A stretch of 64,000 nucleotides of DNA from DASVBE01 sp963770375 (GTDB lineage Bacteria; Actinomycetota; Actinomycetes; Streptosporangiales; Streptosporangiaceae), in contig CAVYPM010000016.1 in assembly GCA_963770375.1 (NCBI GenBank), positions 1-64,000 on the forward strand. The letters are read 5' to 3'. Numbering within the stretch: the first letter of the stretch is position 1; every line of letters starts with the position of its first letter. Under the pieces are notes generated by a model, which ran no database searches, was not told the DNA's origin, and saw nothing but the letters and a program-made list of their open reading frames with translations. Positions 26,116 to 35,816 of the stretch are shown piece by piece. The position numbers were made by a program, and so were the translations under genes.

Positions 26116-26976
26116 TCAGGAGTCGAGGCTGAGCACCATCGTGGGCCGCTCGATCACGTGGTCGTCGCGCAGCGGCCGCACCGCGGTGCCGATCGCGAAG
26201 AACTCGGTGGTGTGCGAGCCCCACGTGTGCGAGTGCTGCCGCAGCTGCACGCCCACGATGCCCTCGGCCTTCAGTTCCTCGGCCTCCGCCTGCATCCGGC
26301 TCATGGCCAGCTCGCGCGCGTCGTACAGGGCCTGGGTGAACTGCTCGAGCTCGACGTTCCGGCCGATGTTGCCGATCTTCCCGGACAGCCGCTGGTGCGC
26401 GATGTGGTACACGCACGAGCCCATGACCATGCCGAGCGGGGCGTACCCGGCCCGGATCAGGGTCCAGAAGTCCTGGCCGGACAGGTCCGAGGTGAACGGC
26501 TGCTTCTTGACGTTGCGCCATTCCTTGACCCCGCCGCCGGCCGCGCCGGGCTCGGCCTTGACCGCGGTGCCGACCGCGATGAACTCGGCGATGTCGTTGC
26601 CGAACTCCTTCATCTCCACGTCCAGGCGGACCCCGACGATGCCGTCCGCGCCGAGCTGGGAGGCCTCGGCTTCCATCCGGGTCATGGCCAGCTCGCGGGC
26701 GTGGTACATGGCCTGGGACAGCACGTCCAGCTCCTGGTTCTTGCCCCAGCGGCCGATCTGCAGCCCGACGTGGTAGATGGAGGTGCCCAGCACCAGCCCG
26801 AGCGGGCGGAACCCGGCCTCCCTGACCAGCAGGAACTCGTTGACCGACAGGTCGGAGGTGAAGATCGACCCGGCGTGCCCCGGGCGCAGCTCGGCCAGCC
26901 GGGCGATAGCGTCCTGCGGGACGCCAAGCGCCGCGAAGTCCGCGCCCTGCTGCTGCTCGCTCTTCTGGTCAGTCAT
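26116..26976 (-). CDS. Heavy-metal-binding domain protein (YbjQ/DUF74-like, two domains)
   Basis: A 286-residue cytoplasmic protein made of two YbjQ-like repeats. Each repeat has a FTSDLS.(N/Q)(E/D)F entry, a G-(Y/F)-x-PLG-x-V-(L/M)-G block ending in a (S/C)xYH motif, a long helix with ARELAM(T/S)RM(Q/E)AEA and a (D/E)GIVGV strand, then EF(I/F)A(V/I)GTAV. The repeats lie at about residues 38-143 and 158-275. The family is called heavy-metal-binding but its biological role is uncertain. The ATG at 26976 begins MTDQKSEQQQ. It is the downstream partner of the paralogous gene at 27023, 46 bases away on the same strand. Confidence 0.83.
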   Translation of the reverse strand: MTDQKSEQQQGADFAALGVPQDAIARLAELRPGHAGSIFTSDLSVNEFLLVREAGFRPLGLVLGTSIYHVGLQIGRWGKNQELDVLSQAMYHARELAMTRMEAEASQLGADGIVGVRLDVEMKEFGNDIAEFIAVGTAVKAEPGAAGGGVKEWRNVKKQPFTSDLSGQDFWTLIRAGYAPLGMVMGSCVYHIAHQRLSGKIGNIGRNVELEQFTQALYDARELAMSRMQAEAEELKAEGIVGVQLRQHSHTWGSHTTEFFAIGTAVRPLRDDHVIERPTMVLSLDS

Positions 26977-27022
26977 CGTTCTCCTCAGGAAGCTGAAAGC
27001 ACAGGATGCCGGAGCACGGGCG

Positions 27023-27940
27023 CTAAAGCCGGATCCTGGCCGCCTGGCGGCGCTGCGGGTCGAGGGACATGATGGCCAGGCTGCCTGGCCGCGGCGGGTG
27101 CCGCCGGGTGCCGAAGTGGGCGATAGCGGTGCCGATGGTGGTCACCTCGGCGATGTGGTCTTTGCGGCCTTCCTGCATGGGGCACTCGCGGTCGCGGATG
27201 CGCAGGTCCATCGAGGAGACCACGACGCCTTCCGCGCCCTGCCGGGCCACGTCCCGCTCCAGCTGGATGCGGCCGTCGTGCCGGGCCTGGTTGACCAGAT
27301 CGGTGTGGCCGGCCACCTCGGTGTTGCCCGCCCCCCAGCGGGTCTGGTTCAGCGTCATCCAGTCGTCGTGCCGGGCCGCGACCGAGATGCCGAGCGCGAA
27401 GCCGACCGGCACCCAGCCCGCCATGATCAGCTTCGCGAAGTCCTGTCCGGTCAGGTGGCTGGTGAACGGCTTGCGCAGCCGCGGCGGCCGGCCGGCGCCG
27501 TCGGCGCGGACCGCGGTGCCGATGACCTTGAACTCGAGCCCGCCGGCCGGGAACCCGCCGACCCGGAGCTGGGCGCTGACCACGCCGTGCCCGCCGAGCG
27601 CCGCGCACTCGGCCTCCATCCGGCTGATCGCCTTGTGCCGGGCCTCGTACATGGCCCGGACCAGCGGGCCGAACGCGCCGGCGTCGCCGGACCCGGACAC
27701 CGCCGTGACGCTGCGGTACGGCGTCGCGAACCCGCCAAAGCCGGCCCAGGCGCCCGGGCAGGCGTAGCCGACGTAGCCGATGTTGTAGACCGCGGCGCCG
27801 AGGACCTGGCCGACCGGCTGGAAACCGACGCTGCGGATCGCGGCGAATTCGTCGGAGGTCAGTGCCGAGCCCCAGGTCCCGCTGGCCCTGATCTCGGCCA
27901 TCCGCTCCTGCGCCGCCGGCGGAAGCTGCTCCTCGCTCAC
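27023..27940 (-). CDS. Heavy-metal-binding domain protein (YbjQ-like paralogue)
   Basis: A 305-residue paralogue of the downstream protein, again with two YbjQ-like repeats: LTSDEFAAIRSVGFQPVGQVLG...YEARHKAISRMEAEC...GHGVVSAQLRVGG...EFKVIGTAVRA, and FTSHLTGQDFAKLIMAGWVPVGFALG with a divergent second half ending HIAEVTTIGTAIAHFG. The first repeat carries an inserted Gly/aromatic loop, NIGYVGYACPGAWAGFGGF. The basic tail (RRQAARIRL) is unusual. Two tandem copies of a two-repeat protein suggest serial duplication. Start ATG 27940. Function unknown beyond the family name. Confidence 0.82.
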   Translation of the reverse strand: MSEEQLPPAAQERMAEIRASGTWGSALTSDEFAAIRSVGFQPVGQVLGAAVYNIGYVGYACPGAWAGFGGFATPYRSVTAVSGSGDAGAFGPLVRAMYEARHKAISRMEAECAALGGHGVVSAQLRVGGFPAGGLEFKVIGTAVRADGAGRPPRLRKPFTSHLTGQDFAKLIMAGWVPVGFALGISVAARHDDWMTLNQTRWGAGNTEVAGHTDLVNQARHDGRIQLERDVARQGAEGVVVSSMDLRIRDRECPMQEGRKDHIAEVTTIGTAIAHFGTRRHPPRPGSLAIMSLDPQRRQAARIRL

Positions 27941-28091
27941 CGCACGTCCCTTCCGTCGCAGCGCCCCCGCTGACTTCGGCGATGCGGCCTCAGTTCACGA
28001 TACCGGCGGCCGGGCGCCGGATCGTCCCGGCCGCGTACCGTAGCCGCCCTGCATAACGCCGGCCGGGCCACGCTGGTTCACCCCCGCCGGT

Positions 28092-28259
28092 TCAGTCCCG
28101 GGAATCCCAGTCCTCGTTGCGCTCCCGCACGGTCTCCAGCGCGTGCTCCGCCGCCTCGCGGGTCGGGTACGGGCCGAGCCGGTCCTTGTCCGGGCAGCCC
28201 GGGCCGTGCTCCACCCTGCTGTGCTTCAGGCAATACCACCAGCGGTCGTCACCGTCCAT
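28092..28259 (-). CDS. Small conserved actinobacterial protein (55 residues)
   Basis: A 55-residue soluble protein from ATG 28259 to TGA 28092: it starts MDGDDRWWYCLKHSRVEHGP and goes on GCPDKDRLGPYPTREAAEHA, ending ERNEDWDSRD. The layout W-(Y/W)-Y-C-L-K-H ... C ... R-L-G-P-Y-x-T-R-E-A-A ... R-N-E-x-W-D is one I recognise from many actinobacterial genomes as a conserved hypothetical; a Cys-x2-His and a later Cys could bind a metal (inferred). It is divergent from map, with 20 bases between the two start codons, so they share a promoter region. Confidence 0.75.
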   Translation of the reverse strand: MDGDDRWWYCLKHSRVEHGPGCPDKDRLGPYPTREAAEHALETVRERNEDWDSRD

Positions 28260-28279
28260 GGCTACTACACTTTCAGATC

Positions 28280-29129
28280 ATGGCGACATTGCTCCAGCCC
28301 GGCCGGATATCGCCGCTCCGCCCGGTCCCCGCGTCGATCAAGGCCCCGGAATACGTGGGCCGCCGCTACCCGAAGCTCGGTGAGCCCGACGTGAAGGACG
28401 CGGGCACGATCGAGCGGATGCGCGTCGCCGGGAAGCTCGCCGCCGCAGGCACTGGCGGAGGTCGGCCGGGCCGTCGCCCCCGGGGTCACCACCGACGAAC
28501 TGGACCGGGTCGGGCACGAGTTCCTCGTCAGCCACGGCGCCTACCCGAGCACGCTGGGCTACCGGGGCTACCCGAAGTCGCTGTGCACCTCGCTGAACGA
28601 GGTGATCTGCCACGGCATCCCGGACGACACGGTGATCGAGGACGGCGACATCGTGAACGTGGACATCACCGCGTTCATCGGCGGCGTGCACGGCGACACC
28701 AACGCCACGTTCCTGGCCGGCGAGGTCGACGAGGAGTCCCGCCTGCTCGTCGAGCGGACCTACGAGGCGATGATGCGCGGCGTCCGCGCGGTCACGCCGG
28801 GCCGGCAGCTGAACGTGGTCGGCCGGGTCATCGAGTCCTACGCCCGCCGGTTCGGCTACGGCGTGGTCAGGGACTTCACCGGGCACGGGATCGGGACCAC
28901 GTTCCACTCCGGCCTGATCGTCCCGCACTTCGACGACCCAGAGACGACCACGGTGCTGGAGCCGGGCATGACGTTCACCATCGAGCCGATGCTGACGCTG
29001 GGCACGATCGACTACGAGGTCTGGCAGGACGGCTGGACCGCGGTCACCAAGGACCGCAAGCGCACCGCGCAGTTCGAGCACACCGTGCTGGTCACCGCGG
29101 ACGGCCACGAGATCCTCACCCTGCCGTAA
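28280..29129 (+). CDS. map: Type I methionine aminopeptidase, frameshifted
   Basis: Removes the initiator Met from nascent proteins. The protein of about 283 residues begins MATLLQPGRISPLRPVPASI and has the N-terminal extension typical of actinobacterial MetAP. Metal ligands are visible: Asp pair in VNVDITAFIGGVHGDTNATF, His in GHGIGTTFH, Glu in FTIEPM and Glu in QFEHTVLV; the substrate-pocket His is in EVICHGIPDD. One extra base near 28450 breaks the frame between GKLAA and QALAEVG; removing it gives a normal full-length enzyme. It is divergent from the small conserved gene. Confidence 0.92.
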
Positions 29130-29139
29130 CCGCAGTGCC

Positions 29140-30552
29140 TCAGGCCCGCCGGCGGGCCCTGAGCCGCCGGCCGCCGAGCACGCCCAGGACGGCCGACCGC
29201 GACCAGGAAGCCGGCCGCCCCGGCCGCCGCCACGTGCTCGGCTCCCGCGATCCGCGCCGCGTCCCGGTGCACGACCTGCACCGGCCCCGGCCGCCCGGGC
29301 CCGAAGCGCTCACCCGCGCCCAGCCCGCTGCACCGCCCGGCGCCGGACCGCCGCGCGCCGCCAGCCGTCCCGCGGCCGCCAGCGCGGCCAGCGCGTCGAC
29401 CTCGCCGAACCCGGTCCCCGGCCGGTAGCCGCCGGGCGGCCGGTGCGCGGCCGAGCTGACCAGTGCCTGCCGGACCAGGGCCGGCCCGAGCCCCGGGTAG
29501 CGGGATCTGATCAGCGCGGCCACCCCGGACACGAACGCGGCCGCCGGGCTGGTCCCGCTGGCCTGCGCGTACCCGCCGCCCGGCGCGGCGCCCACGATGT
29601 TCACGCCCGGCGCGGACAGCACGACCGAGGAGTTCCGGTCGGAGAACGAGGCCGGCCGCCCGTCCGCCCCGACCGCGGCCACCGCGATCACCCCGGGATA
29701 GGCCGCCGGGTAGGAGTACGGGGTGAACCCGTCCGACTGCTGGGCGTCGTTGCCCGCGGACGCGATCACGACCACGCCGTGGCTGATCGCCATCCCGATG
29801 GCCTGCCGCAGCGGCCCGGTCCCGGCCGCCGCGCCCAGCGACATGTTGATCACCTGCGCGCCGTTCCTGACCGCGTACCTGATCCCCCGGGCGAGCGCGT
29901 TCTTGTACCGCTGGTTAGCGCTGTACACCGGGAAACCGGGCTCCTGCTCATCGAGCACCACCCGGACGGACAGGATGGTGGCGTCCGGCGCCACCCCGAG
30001 CACGCCCGCGGCCCGGCCGGGGCCGCTGCCGTGCCCGGCGATCAGCGACGCGATGTAGGTCCCGTGCCAGTGCGGCGGCCGGTACCGCGCCGGGTTCACC
30101 CCGAGGGTGTAGTCCGGGCCCGCCGTCACCGATCCGGCCAGGTCCGGCGTGCCCGGGTCGGTGCCGGTGTCCAGCACGGCCACGGTCACGCCGCGCCCCC
30201 GGCTGGTCCCCCAGGCCGCAGGCACCCCGATCTCGGCCAGCTGGGCCAGCGCCGCAGCCCGCACCTGCCCCGCCCCCGCCGCTCCCTGCGCATCAGGCCG
30301 CCAGACCGCGCCCCCGCCGGCGCCAGTCAGCCAGGCCAGCCCTACCGCAGGTTCCCGGGCGCCCCCCGGGCTGGCCAGCACGCGAGGCCGCTCACCCGTC
30401 TCGCTCAGCCGCATTTTCACGGTGTACGCAGCCGGGGGCGCGGGCGACGCTGCCCCCACCGCAGCCGCCGCAGGCGCCAGGCCCACGGCCGGGACTATGA
30501 CCGCCGCCACCGCCGCAGCCCGCCGCGCCGCGGCGCGGGTTAGCACTGCCAC
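29140..30552 (-). CDS. S8 subtilisin-like serine protease, mycosin type, frameshifted near the end
   Basis: A membrane-anchored subtilase of about 470 residues. A signal sequence (VAAVIVPAVGLAPAAAAVGAAS) is followed by the catalytic triad: Asp in VTVAVLDTGTDPGTPDLAGS, His in HWHGTYIASLIAG and Ser in ASGTSPAAAFVSGVAALI; the oxyanion Asn is in VIASAGND. Such proteases with a C-terminal helix act as MycP-type type VII secretion proteases. The tail is scrambled by breaks near 29310 and 29195, beyond which a helix (AAAGAAGFLVAV) and a basic end (GGRRLRARRRA) can be pieced together. The GTG at ~30552 overlaps the upstream membrane-protein gene. No EccB/C/D or WXG100 gene is in the window. Confidence 0.82.
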   Translation of the reverse strand: MAVLTRAAARRAAAVAAVIVPAVGLAPAAAAVGAASPAPPAAYTVKMRLSETGERPRVLASPGGAREPAVGLAWLTGAGGGAVWRPDAQGAAGAGQVRAAALAQLAEIGVPAAWGTSRGRGVTVAVLDTGTDPGTPDLAGSVTAGPDYTLGVNPARYRPPHWHGTYIASLIAGHGSGPGRAAGVLGVAPDATILSVRVVLDEQEPGFPVYSANQRYKNALARGIRYAVRNGAQVINMSLGAAAGTGPLRQAIGMAISHGVVVIASAGNDAQQSDGFTPYSYPAAYPGVIAVAAVGADGRPASFSDRNSSVVLSAPGVNIVGAAPGGGYAQASGTSPAAAFVSGVAALIRSRYPGLGPALVRQALVSSAAHRPPGGYRPGTGFGEVDALAALAAAGRLAARGGPAPGGAAGWARVSASGPGGRGRCRSCTGTRRGSREPSTWRRPGRPASWSRSAVLGVLGGRRLRARRRA

Positions 30553-31669
30553 ATGGGTGACTGGCACCTGACGGGGACCGGGACAGTCAGCGGCGCCAGC
30601 ACGTCGGCGGCTAGCTGCCCGGCCGGGCGGAAGACCGACGGACGCTCCTCGAGCCCGGCCCGGGCCGGGCGGCCGTCCGCGTACGCCGGCCGTGGCCAGC
30701 ACCGCGTACGGCCCCTCCTGCCAGCCGGTCACCAGCTGCCGGGCCCGGTCGGTGAAAAGCCCGGCCACGCTCTGCGGGATCGCCAGCGCCCGTACCCCGC
30801 CGGCCGGGCCGCTGATCACCAGCGTGCCGACGGGGGTGCGCAGCGGCGGCAACGTGCGCAGGTAGCCGTGCCGTACCGCCCCGGCCCGTGGCTGGCCTGC
30901 CCGTGGCTGGCCGGCCCGTGGCTGGCCGGCCTGTGGTTGGCCGGCCTGCGGTTGGCTGGTCAGGGGCTGAGAGCCGGCCAGCGTGCGGAGGAACGAGGCC
31001 GCGTCGCCGGGCCCGCGGAACGCGACCACGCCGACGGTCCACACGATCCCCTGCAGCCGGTCGGTGTAGGTGGCGCGGAGCACGGCCTGGCAGCCCCGGC
31101 GGGCCGCGGCGGCCCCGGCCACCGGGTCGAGTCCGGCCGCGCAGCCGGTTTGCGGGGAGATCCCGATCCGCAGCGCGGCCTGGTCCTGGCGCCCCGGCGC
31201 CCCGTATCGCAGCCGGGCCGGGAAGATCTGCCCGGCGGGCCAGGCGCGCCAGCGCAGGGCCAGCGCCGTGGCCGCGGCGGCGGACCTCTCCGCCGCGGTC
31301 GGCCCGCGGTCCAGCTCGGCCCGCGCCTGCCCGGCCGCGATCACCGCGACCGCCAGGCCGCCCGCCGCGACCACACCGAGCCCAGCCACCCCCGCCCGCC
31401 GGGCCAGCCGCCCGCCGTTTCCTGGCCGCGGTACCGGAACCCGCTCCAGCCATCCCAGCCACTGGCCCGCCCGCGGCCGCGGCTGCCCCGCGCCCGGCGC
31501 CGGCCCGGGCCGGATGCCGTCTCCCGACCGCCCGGTCCTGGCGGTCTCCCCCGCCGGGTCGTTCGCGGCGGCCGGCGGCGGCCGTGGCGGTCAGTGAGGC
31601 TGGCCGCCGGGAAGATGGGTCACCGGGGACAGGCCCGGTGGACCTGGCAGACGGTGATGATTCGGTCAC
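30540..31669 (-). CDS. Single-pass membrane protein with extracytoplasmic domain, linked to the mycosin-like gene; two frameshifts
   Basis: A protein of about 375 residues that I do not recognise. A long Pro/Arg/Gly-rich cytoplasmic N-terminus leads to one membrane helix (AGLGVVAAGGLAVAVIAAG). The extracytoplasmic part has WPAGQIFPARLRY, GCQAVLRATYTDRLQGIVWTVGV, FRGPGDAASFLRTLAGSQPL, five tandem pentapeptides (QPxAG) and GTLVISGPAGGVRALAIPQ. Breaks near 31580 and 30690 separate the ends; the reconstructed C-terminus is LAADVLAPLTVPVPVRCQ then SPMWQC. Its end overlaps the protease start, so the two are translationally coupled and may work as a pair. GTG 31669 is a tentative start. Confidence 0.6.
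30883..30957. repeat. Five tandem 15-bp repeats inside the membrane-protein gene
   Basis: Five direct units of the pattern GGCC(C/T)G(T/C)GG(C/T)TGGCC lie head to tail; on the minus strand each encodes Gln-Pro-(Arg/Gln)-Ala-Gly. Since 15 is a multiple of three, copy-number change would lengthen or shorten the linker without breaking the frame. Confidence 0.85.
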
Positions 31670-32001
31670 GGGCGCTGACTCTAACGGGCGGACTTCTCAG
31701 CTGACTGTGACTTAGCCAGGCGGGCCGGCCCGGCGCGCAACAGCCGTATCCCGTCAAAAACGTGATCCCCCACCTGCACCGCCCCCTCCCGGTTTGGCCA
31801 GGTTACCGCCCTGGGCGTCGGCCGGGTCAGCGTCTGGCTACGCAGGGCACGCAGGACCGCGAGCCCAGAACTGCTTCGGAGCCGGCGGGCGGGCGGATTG
31901 GCGGGCGGCCGGGTTACGCGGTGACCTGCCGCGGCAGGAACTGGCTGGTGGTGCCGGTCAGCTGAACGGACGGCCCGGGGCACAGGCGATCCGGTGGCAG
32001 G
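31670..32001. other. Gap of ~330 bases without a convincing gene
   Basis: The region separates the membrane-protein start from the PQQ-propeller lipoprotein start. It is less GC-biased than its neighbours in parts. A minus-strand frame (to 31681) ending in VGDHVFDGIRLLRAG and another ending VQLTGTTSQFLPRQVTA look protein-like for short stretches, but neither has a supported start or family. The divergent promoters of both neighbouring genes should be here. Confidence 0.4.
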
Positions 32002-33425
32002 ATGGCGGGTATGCGCTCATGGCAGCGGGCGCCGGCCGCGGCCGCTTCCGCGATCGCGACGGCGGCCCTGGCGCTGGCGGCCTGCAGCGGATCCGGGCCG
32101 GCCTCACCGGCCGCGACGGAACCGGTGCATGCGCCGTCGGGGGCCGTGTCCGCGGCGCCGGGCCGGCGGCCGGGGCGGCCGACTGGCCCACGTATCACGG
32201 GTCGCCGCGGCGGACGGGCGTGTCGGGCACGATGCCGGCCGCGGGCGGGACGCTGACCCGCGTCCAGTCGCTCAAGCTGGATGGCGCGGTCTACGCCTCG
32301 CCGATCGTCGTGCGCGGGCTGACGATCGTGGCGACCGAAGCCGACACCGTGTACGCGTTCGACCGGTCGTACCGGCAGGTGTGGAAGCGCAATCTCGGCT
32401 CGCCGTCACCGGCCGAGGAGCGCCAGTGCGGCGACATCAACCCGCTGGGCATCACCGGCACGCCGGTCTATGACGCGGCGTCGGGCCACGTTTTCCTGGT
32501 CGCCGAGCACGGCGGTGCGGTGCGCCACGTGCTGTACGCGCTGGATGCCTCGTCGGGCCGGATCGCGTGGAGCAAGAGCGTGGACCTCCCCGGGGTGAGT
32601 GCCCGCGACATGCAGCAGCGCGGCGCGCTGGCGATCGCGGGCGGCCGGGTGTGGGTGTCCTACGGCGCGCAGGCCGGCGACTGCGGCAACTACAAGGGCC
32701 GGGTCGTCGGCGTGCCCCTGGACGGCGGCGACGGCGTCGTGTTCTACAGCCCGCCCACCAAGCGGGGCGGCGGCATCTGGAACCCGAACGGCCCCACCGT
32801 GACCGCCGACGGCCACCTGCTGGTGGTGTCCGCCAACGGCGCTGCGTTCCCGGGCGACGCCTACGACCACACGAACTCGGTCCTCGAACTGGACGCGGAC
32901 GCGCGGCTGGTCGACTCGTTCGCCCCGTCCGACTGGGCGGCCAACAACCAGGGCGACGTCGGCCTCGGTTCCCAGGGCGTGGCCCTGATCGGCCGCAAGT
33001 GGGCGGTCCTCGGCGGCAAGTCCGGCCCGGTCTACGTCCTGCGGCAGGGTGACCTGGGCGGCATCGGCGGCCAGGTCGACGTCCAGAACGTCTGCCTGTC
33101 CTTCGGCGGCGCGGCCGTCGACGGCAATGTCGTCTACCTGCCGTGCACGGACGGGGTCCGCGCGGTCCGCGTCGACGGCAGCGGCCACCTGCACGTGCTG
33201 TGGCACGCCTCCGAGTCGGTCAACGGGTCGCCGGTGATCGGCGGCGGGCGCATCTGGGTCCTCGATCCCGAGGCCGGGGTGCTGCACGCCCTCGACCCGT
33301 CCACCGGCCAGAGCACCGGGCAGGTGGACGTGGGGGTGGCCAACCGGTTCGACACCCCCGCCCTGTACGGCCGCGACGTGATCGTCCCCACCCTCACTGG
33401 CATCGTTGTCGTCCGCACCTCATAG
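32002..33425 (+). CDS. PQQ-like beta-propeller lipoprotein, frameshifted
   Basis: An exported lipoprotein of about 474 residues. The signal peptide ends in the lipobox LALAACSGSG, so it is lipidated on Cys and held at the outer face of the membrane. The body is a quinoprotein-type propeller (WPTYHGSPRRTGVSG, then repeats such as VYASPIVVRGLTIVATEADTVYAFD, LYALDASSGRIAWSK, VYVLRQGDLGGIGG, GVLHALDPSTGQ). Propeller repeats do not prove PQQ binding. One missing or extra base near 32150 separates the signal part from the propeller. ATG 32002 (or 32011) fits the signal peptide. It is followed 47 bases on by the S9 peptidase. Confidence 0.85.
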
Positions 33426-33472
33426 CGAACGCCCGGTGCTGCCCTGCGAGCGCTGCCGGAAGGGAGAAGGGG

Positions 33473-35406
33473 ATGACCGATCGTGCCCCGGCGCCGCCGC
33501 TGACCGCGGAGCGCCTGCTGGCGGTCCGAACGCCGATGGAGATCGAGTTCGCCCCCGACGGGTCCCGGTTCGCGTTCACCGTGCAGGCGGTGGTCTCCGA
33601 GCGTGGGGTATCCCAGCCGAGCGACCTGTGGATCGCTGAGGGCGATGCTGATCCGGTCCGGCTCACCGACGGGCCGTCGGCCGACAGCCCATCCCGTCTG
33701 GTCGCCGGACGGATCGCGGCTGGCCTTCATCTCCGACCGGGCCGTGGCGGGCCACCACCTTCCCTACGTCATGGTGCCCGGCCAGGTGCCGTCCCTCGCG
33801 GCGAGCTTCCTGGGCTCGGCTGAGCAGCTGTGCTGGTCGGATGACGGTCACCGGCTGCTGGTCCTCGCCGCCGACCCGGGCTCGTATTCCCGTGCGGTGT
33901 CAGGGACCTTCGTCACCGGCGGCGCGTCAGAGATCGAGCGGGGAATCCGGCGGTCGAGCGGAGCGTGGCGCCGCCTGCTGATGGCCGATCTGGCCACGGG
34001 CGACGTCACCGAGGTAGGCCCGCCCGGGTGGAGCGTCTGGGAGGTCGGCTGGGACGGCCTGGGCGACACCGCCGTTGCGGTCGTCGCAGAGAACCCGTCC
34101 GGCAACGGCTGGTACCGGTCCCGGCTGGCCCGTCTCGATCTGCGCGCTCGCACCGCGGAAGTCCTGTACGAGCCCCGGTGGCAACTCGAGGGACTCGCGC
34201 TGTCGCCAGATGGACGGCATGCCTGCGTGATCGAGGGCTATTCCAGCGACCCGGCGCTGGTCAACGGAAGCATCCTGGTCGCCGATCTGGTTAGCGGCGC
34301 CGTCTCAGAGCCCTGGCCAGGGCTCGAGACGGTCGGTGTCGCCACCTGGTGCGGTGACGAGTCGCTCGCCTACGGCCGGATGAACGGGACCGGCACCGCC
34401 TGGGGGCGGCTCTGGCTCGACGGGCGCCGTGACGAAGCCTGGGCCGCCGCGGAGTACATCGGCGGCGATATCTGCAAGCCGCAGGTCGCCGTCGCCGGCG
34501 ACGTCGTCATGACCACCCACGAGGCGCACGGCGTGCCGCCGGAACTTGCCCGGTTCGATGCCGGCGAAGGCGCCTGGGTCCGGTTCACCTCGTTCAACAT
34601 CGAGATTGCCGCGGGGGCCACGTTCCCCGACGCCCGCACGATCTCCTGGACCTCGGCCGATGGCCTCGACATCGAGGGACGGCTGCTGACCCCAGCCGGT
34701 GCGGCTGGCCCCCTCCCGATGCTCGTGCTGGTGCACGGGGGGCCGACGTGGTGCTGGAACGCGGTGTTCTCCGACTCGGAGCCGAACGCGGTCCTGCTCG
34801 CCGCGGCTGGTTACGCGGTCCTGCTGCCGAACCCGCGCGGCAGCACCGGCCGCGGCCACGCGTTCGCCCAGGCCGTCATCGGCGAAAGCGGCGCGAAAGA
34901 CTTCGCGGACATCATGGCCGGGGTCGACAGGTGCATCGCCGACGGGATCGCCGACCCTGGCCGGCTTGGCATCTCCGGCCTGTCCTACGGCGGTTTCATG
35001 TCCGGCTGGGCCGTCACCCAGACCAACCGGTTCGGAGCCGCCGTCGCGTTCTCCGTCATCGCGAATCAGCAGTCGTTCTACCTCACCTCGGAGGTGGCCG
35101 GCTACGCCGAGGCGATCCTGCACGGCGCCTGGTCCGACCCGGCCGGCCAGTTCGCCAGCCGCTCACCGGTGTTCCACGCGCACCGGTGCACCACGCCGAC
35201 GCTGGTGATCCAGGGCCAGCAGGACCGCTGCACGCCGGCCGGGCAGGGCGAGGAGCTCTTCGGCGCGATCGCGCTGACCGGCACCGAATGCGAGCTGGTC
35301 GTCTACCCGCGGGAAGGTCACGTTCCCGGTCGAGCGCGCGCACCTGCTCGACGCGCTCCAGCGGACCCAGGCGTGGTTCGACCGGCACCTGAAGCCAGCG
35401 ACCTGA
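33473..35406 (+). CDS. S9-family (prolyl oligopeptidase / acylaminoacyl-peptidase-like) peptidase, two frameshifts
   Basis: A serine peptidase of about 643 residues: an N-terminal beta-propeller (IEFAPDGSRFAFTV, VWSPDGSRLAFISD, LALSPDGRHACVIEG) and a C-terminal alpha/beta-hydrolase. The catalytic Ser is in GISGLSYGGFMSGW, the Asp in VIQGQQDRCTP, the His in YPREGH; the oxyanion region is LVLVHGGPTWCW and LLPNPRGSTGRGHAF. It cleaves short peptides in the cytoplasm. Extra bases near 33690 and 35322 split the frame; the reconstructed tail is FPVERAHLLDALQRTQAWFD. ATG 33473 follows GGGAGAAGGGG. The VOC gene begins 11 bases after the stop, so they are probably co-transcribed. Confidence 0.9.
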
Positions 35407-35416
35407 GGAGCGGCGC

Positions 35417-35806
35417 ATGGAGCAGCGCATCAGCCTGGTGACCCTCGGGGTCACCGACCTGGCCCGGGCCCGCTCGTTCTACGAGGCGCTGGGCTGGAGC
35501 GGCGCCCAGCAGCCCGACGGCGAGGTCTGCTTCTTCCAGGCCGGCCCGATGGTCTTCGGCCTGTGGACCGCTCTCGGCGGCCACGGTGCTCCCGGGATCG
35601 AGCTCGCGCACAACGTCCGCTCGCCCCAGGAGGTCCGCGACCTTCTCGCCGAGGCCGAGCGGGCCGGCGCCACGATCGTGCGGCCCGCCGCGGAGGCCGA
35701 GTGGGGCGGCACCACTGGGGCCTTCGCCGACCCCGACGGCTACGTCTGGGAGGTCGCCCACAACCCCGGCTGGACCATCCGCGCCGACGGGACGATCCGG
35801 ATCTGA
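35417..35806 (+). CDS. VOC-family (glyoxalase/bleomycin-resistance fold) protein
   Basis: A 129-residue protein with two beta-alpha-beta-beta-beta units. Start MEQRISLVTLGVTDLARARS, then FYEALGWSGAQQPDGEVCFFQ, and the second unit EVRDLLAEAERAGATIVRPA, ending AFADPDGYVWEVAHNP, the usual metal-Glu region. VOC proteins may be lyases, isomerases, dioxygenases or drug binders; the function is not fixed here. It immediately follows the S9 peptidase gene and its stop is 10 bases from the convergent monooxygenase gene. Confidence 0.88.
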   Translation: MEQRISLVTLGVTDLARARSFYEALGWSGAQQPDGEVCFFQAGPMVFGLWTALGGHGAPGIELAHNVRSPQEVRDLLAEAERAGATIVRPAAEAEWGGTTGAFADPDGYVWEVAHNPGWTIRADGTIRI

Positions 35807-35816
35807 CCCCAGCCGG

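Noticed and set aside
30883..30957. CRISPR-like tandem repeats
   Set aside because: Units are 15 bp and directly adjacent, without unique spacers, and they encode a pentapeptide repeat in frame.
31681..31983. A 100-codon minus-strand frame in the gap before the PQQ-propeller gene
   Set aside because: Half of it is Arg/Ser/Pro-rich and no ribosome site or family is visible; the end looks protein-like but is not enough.
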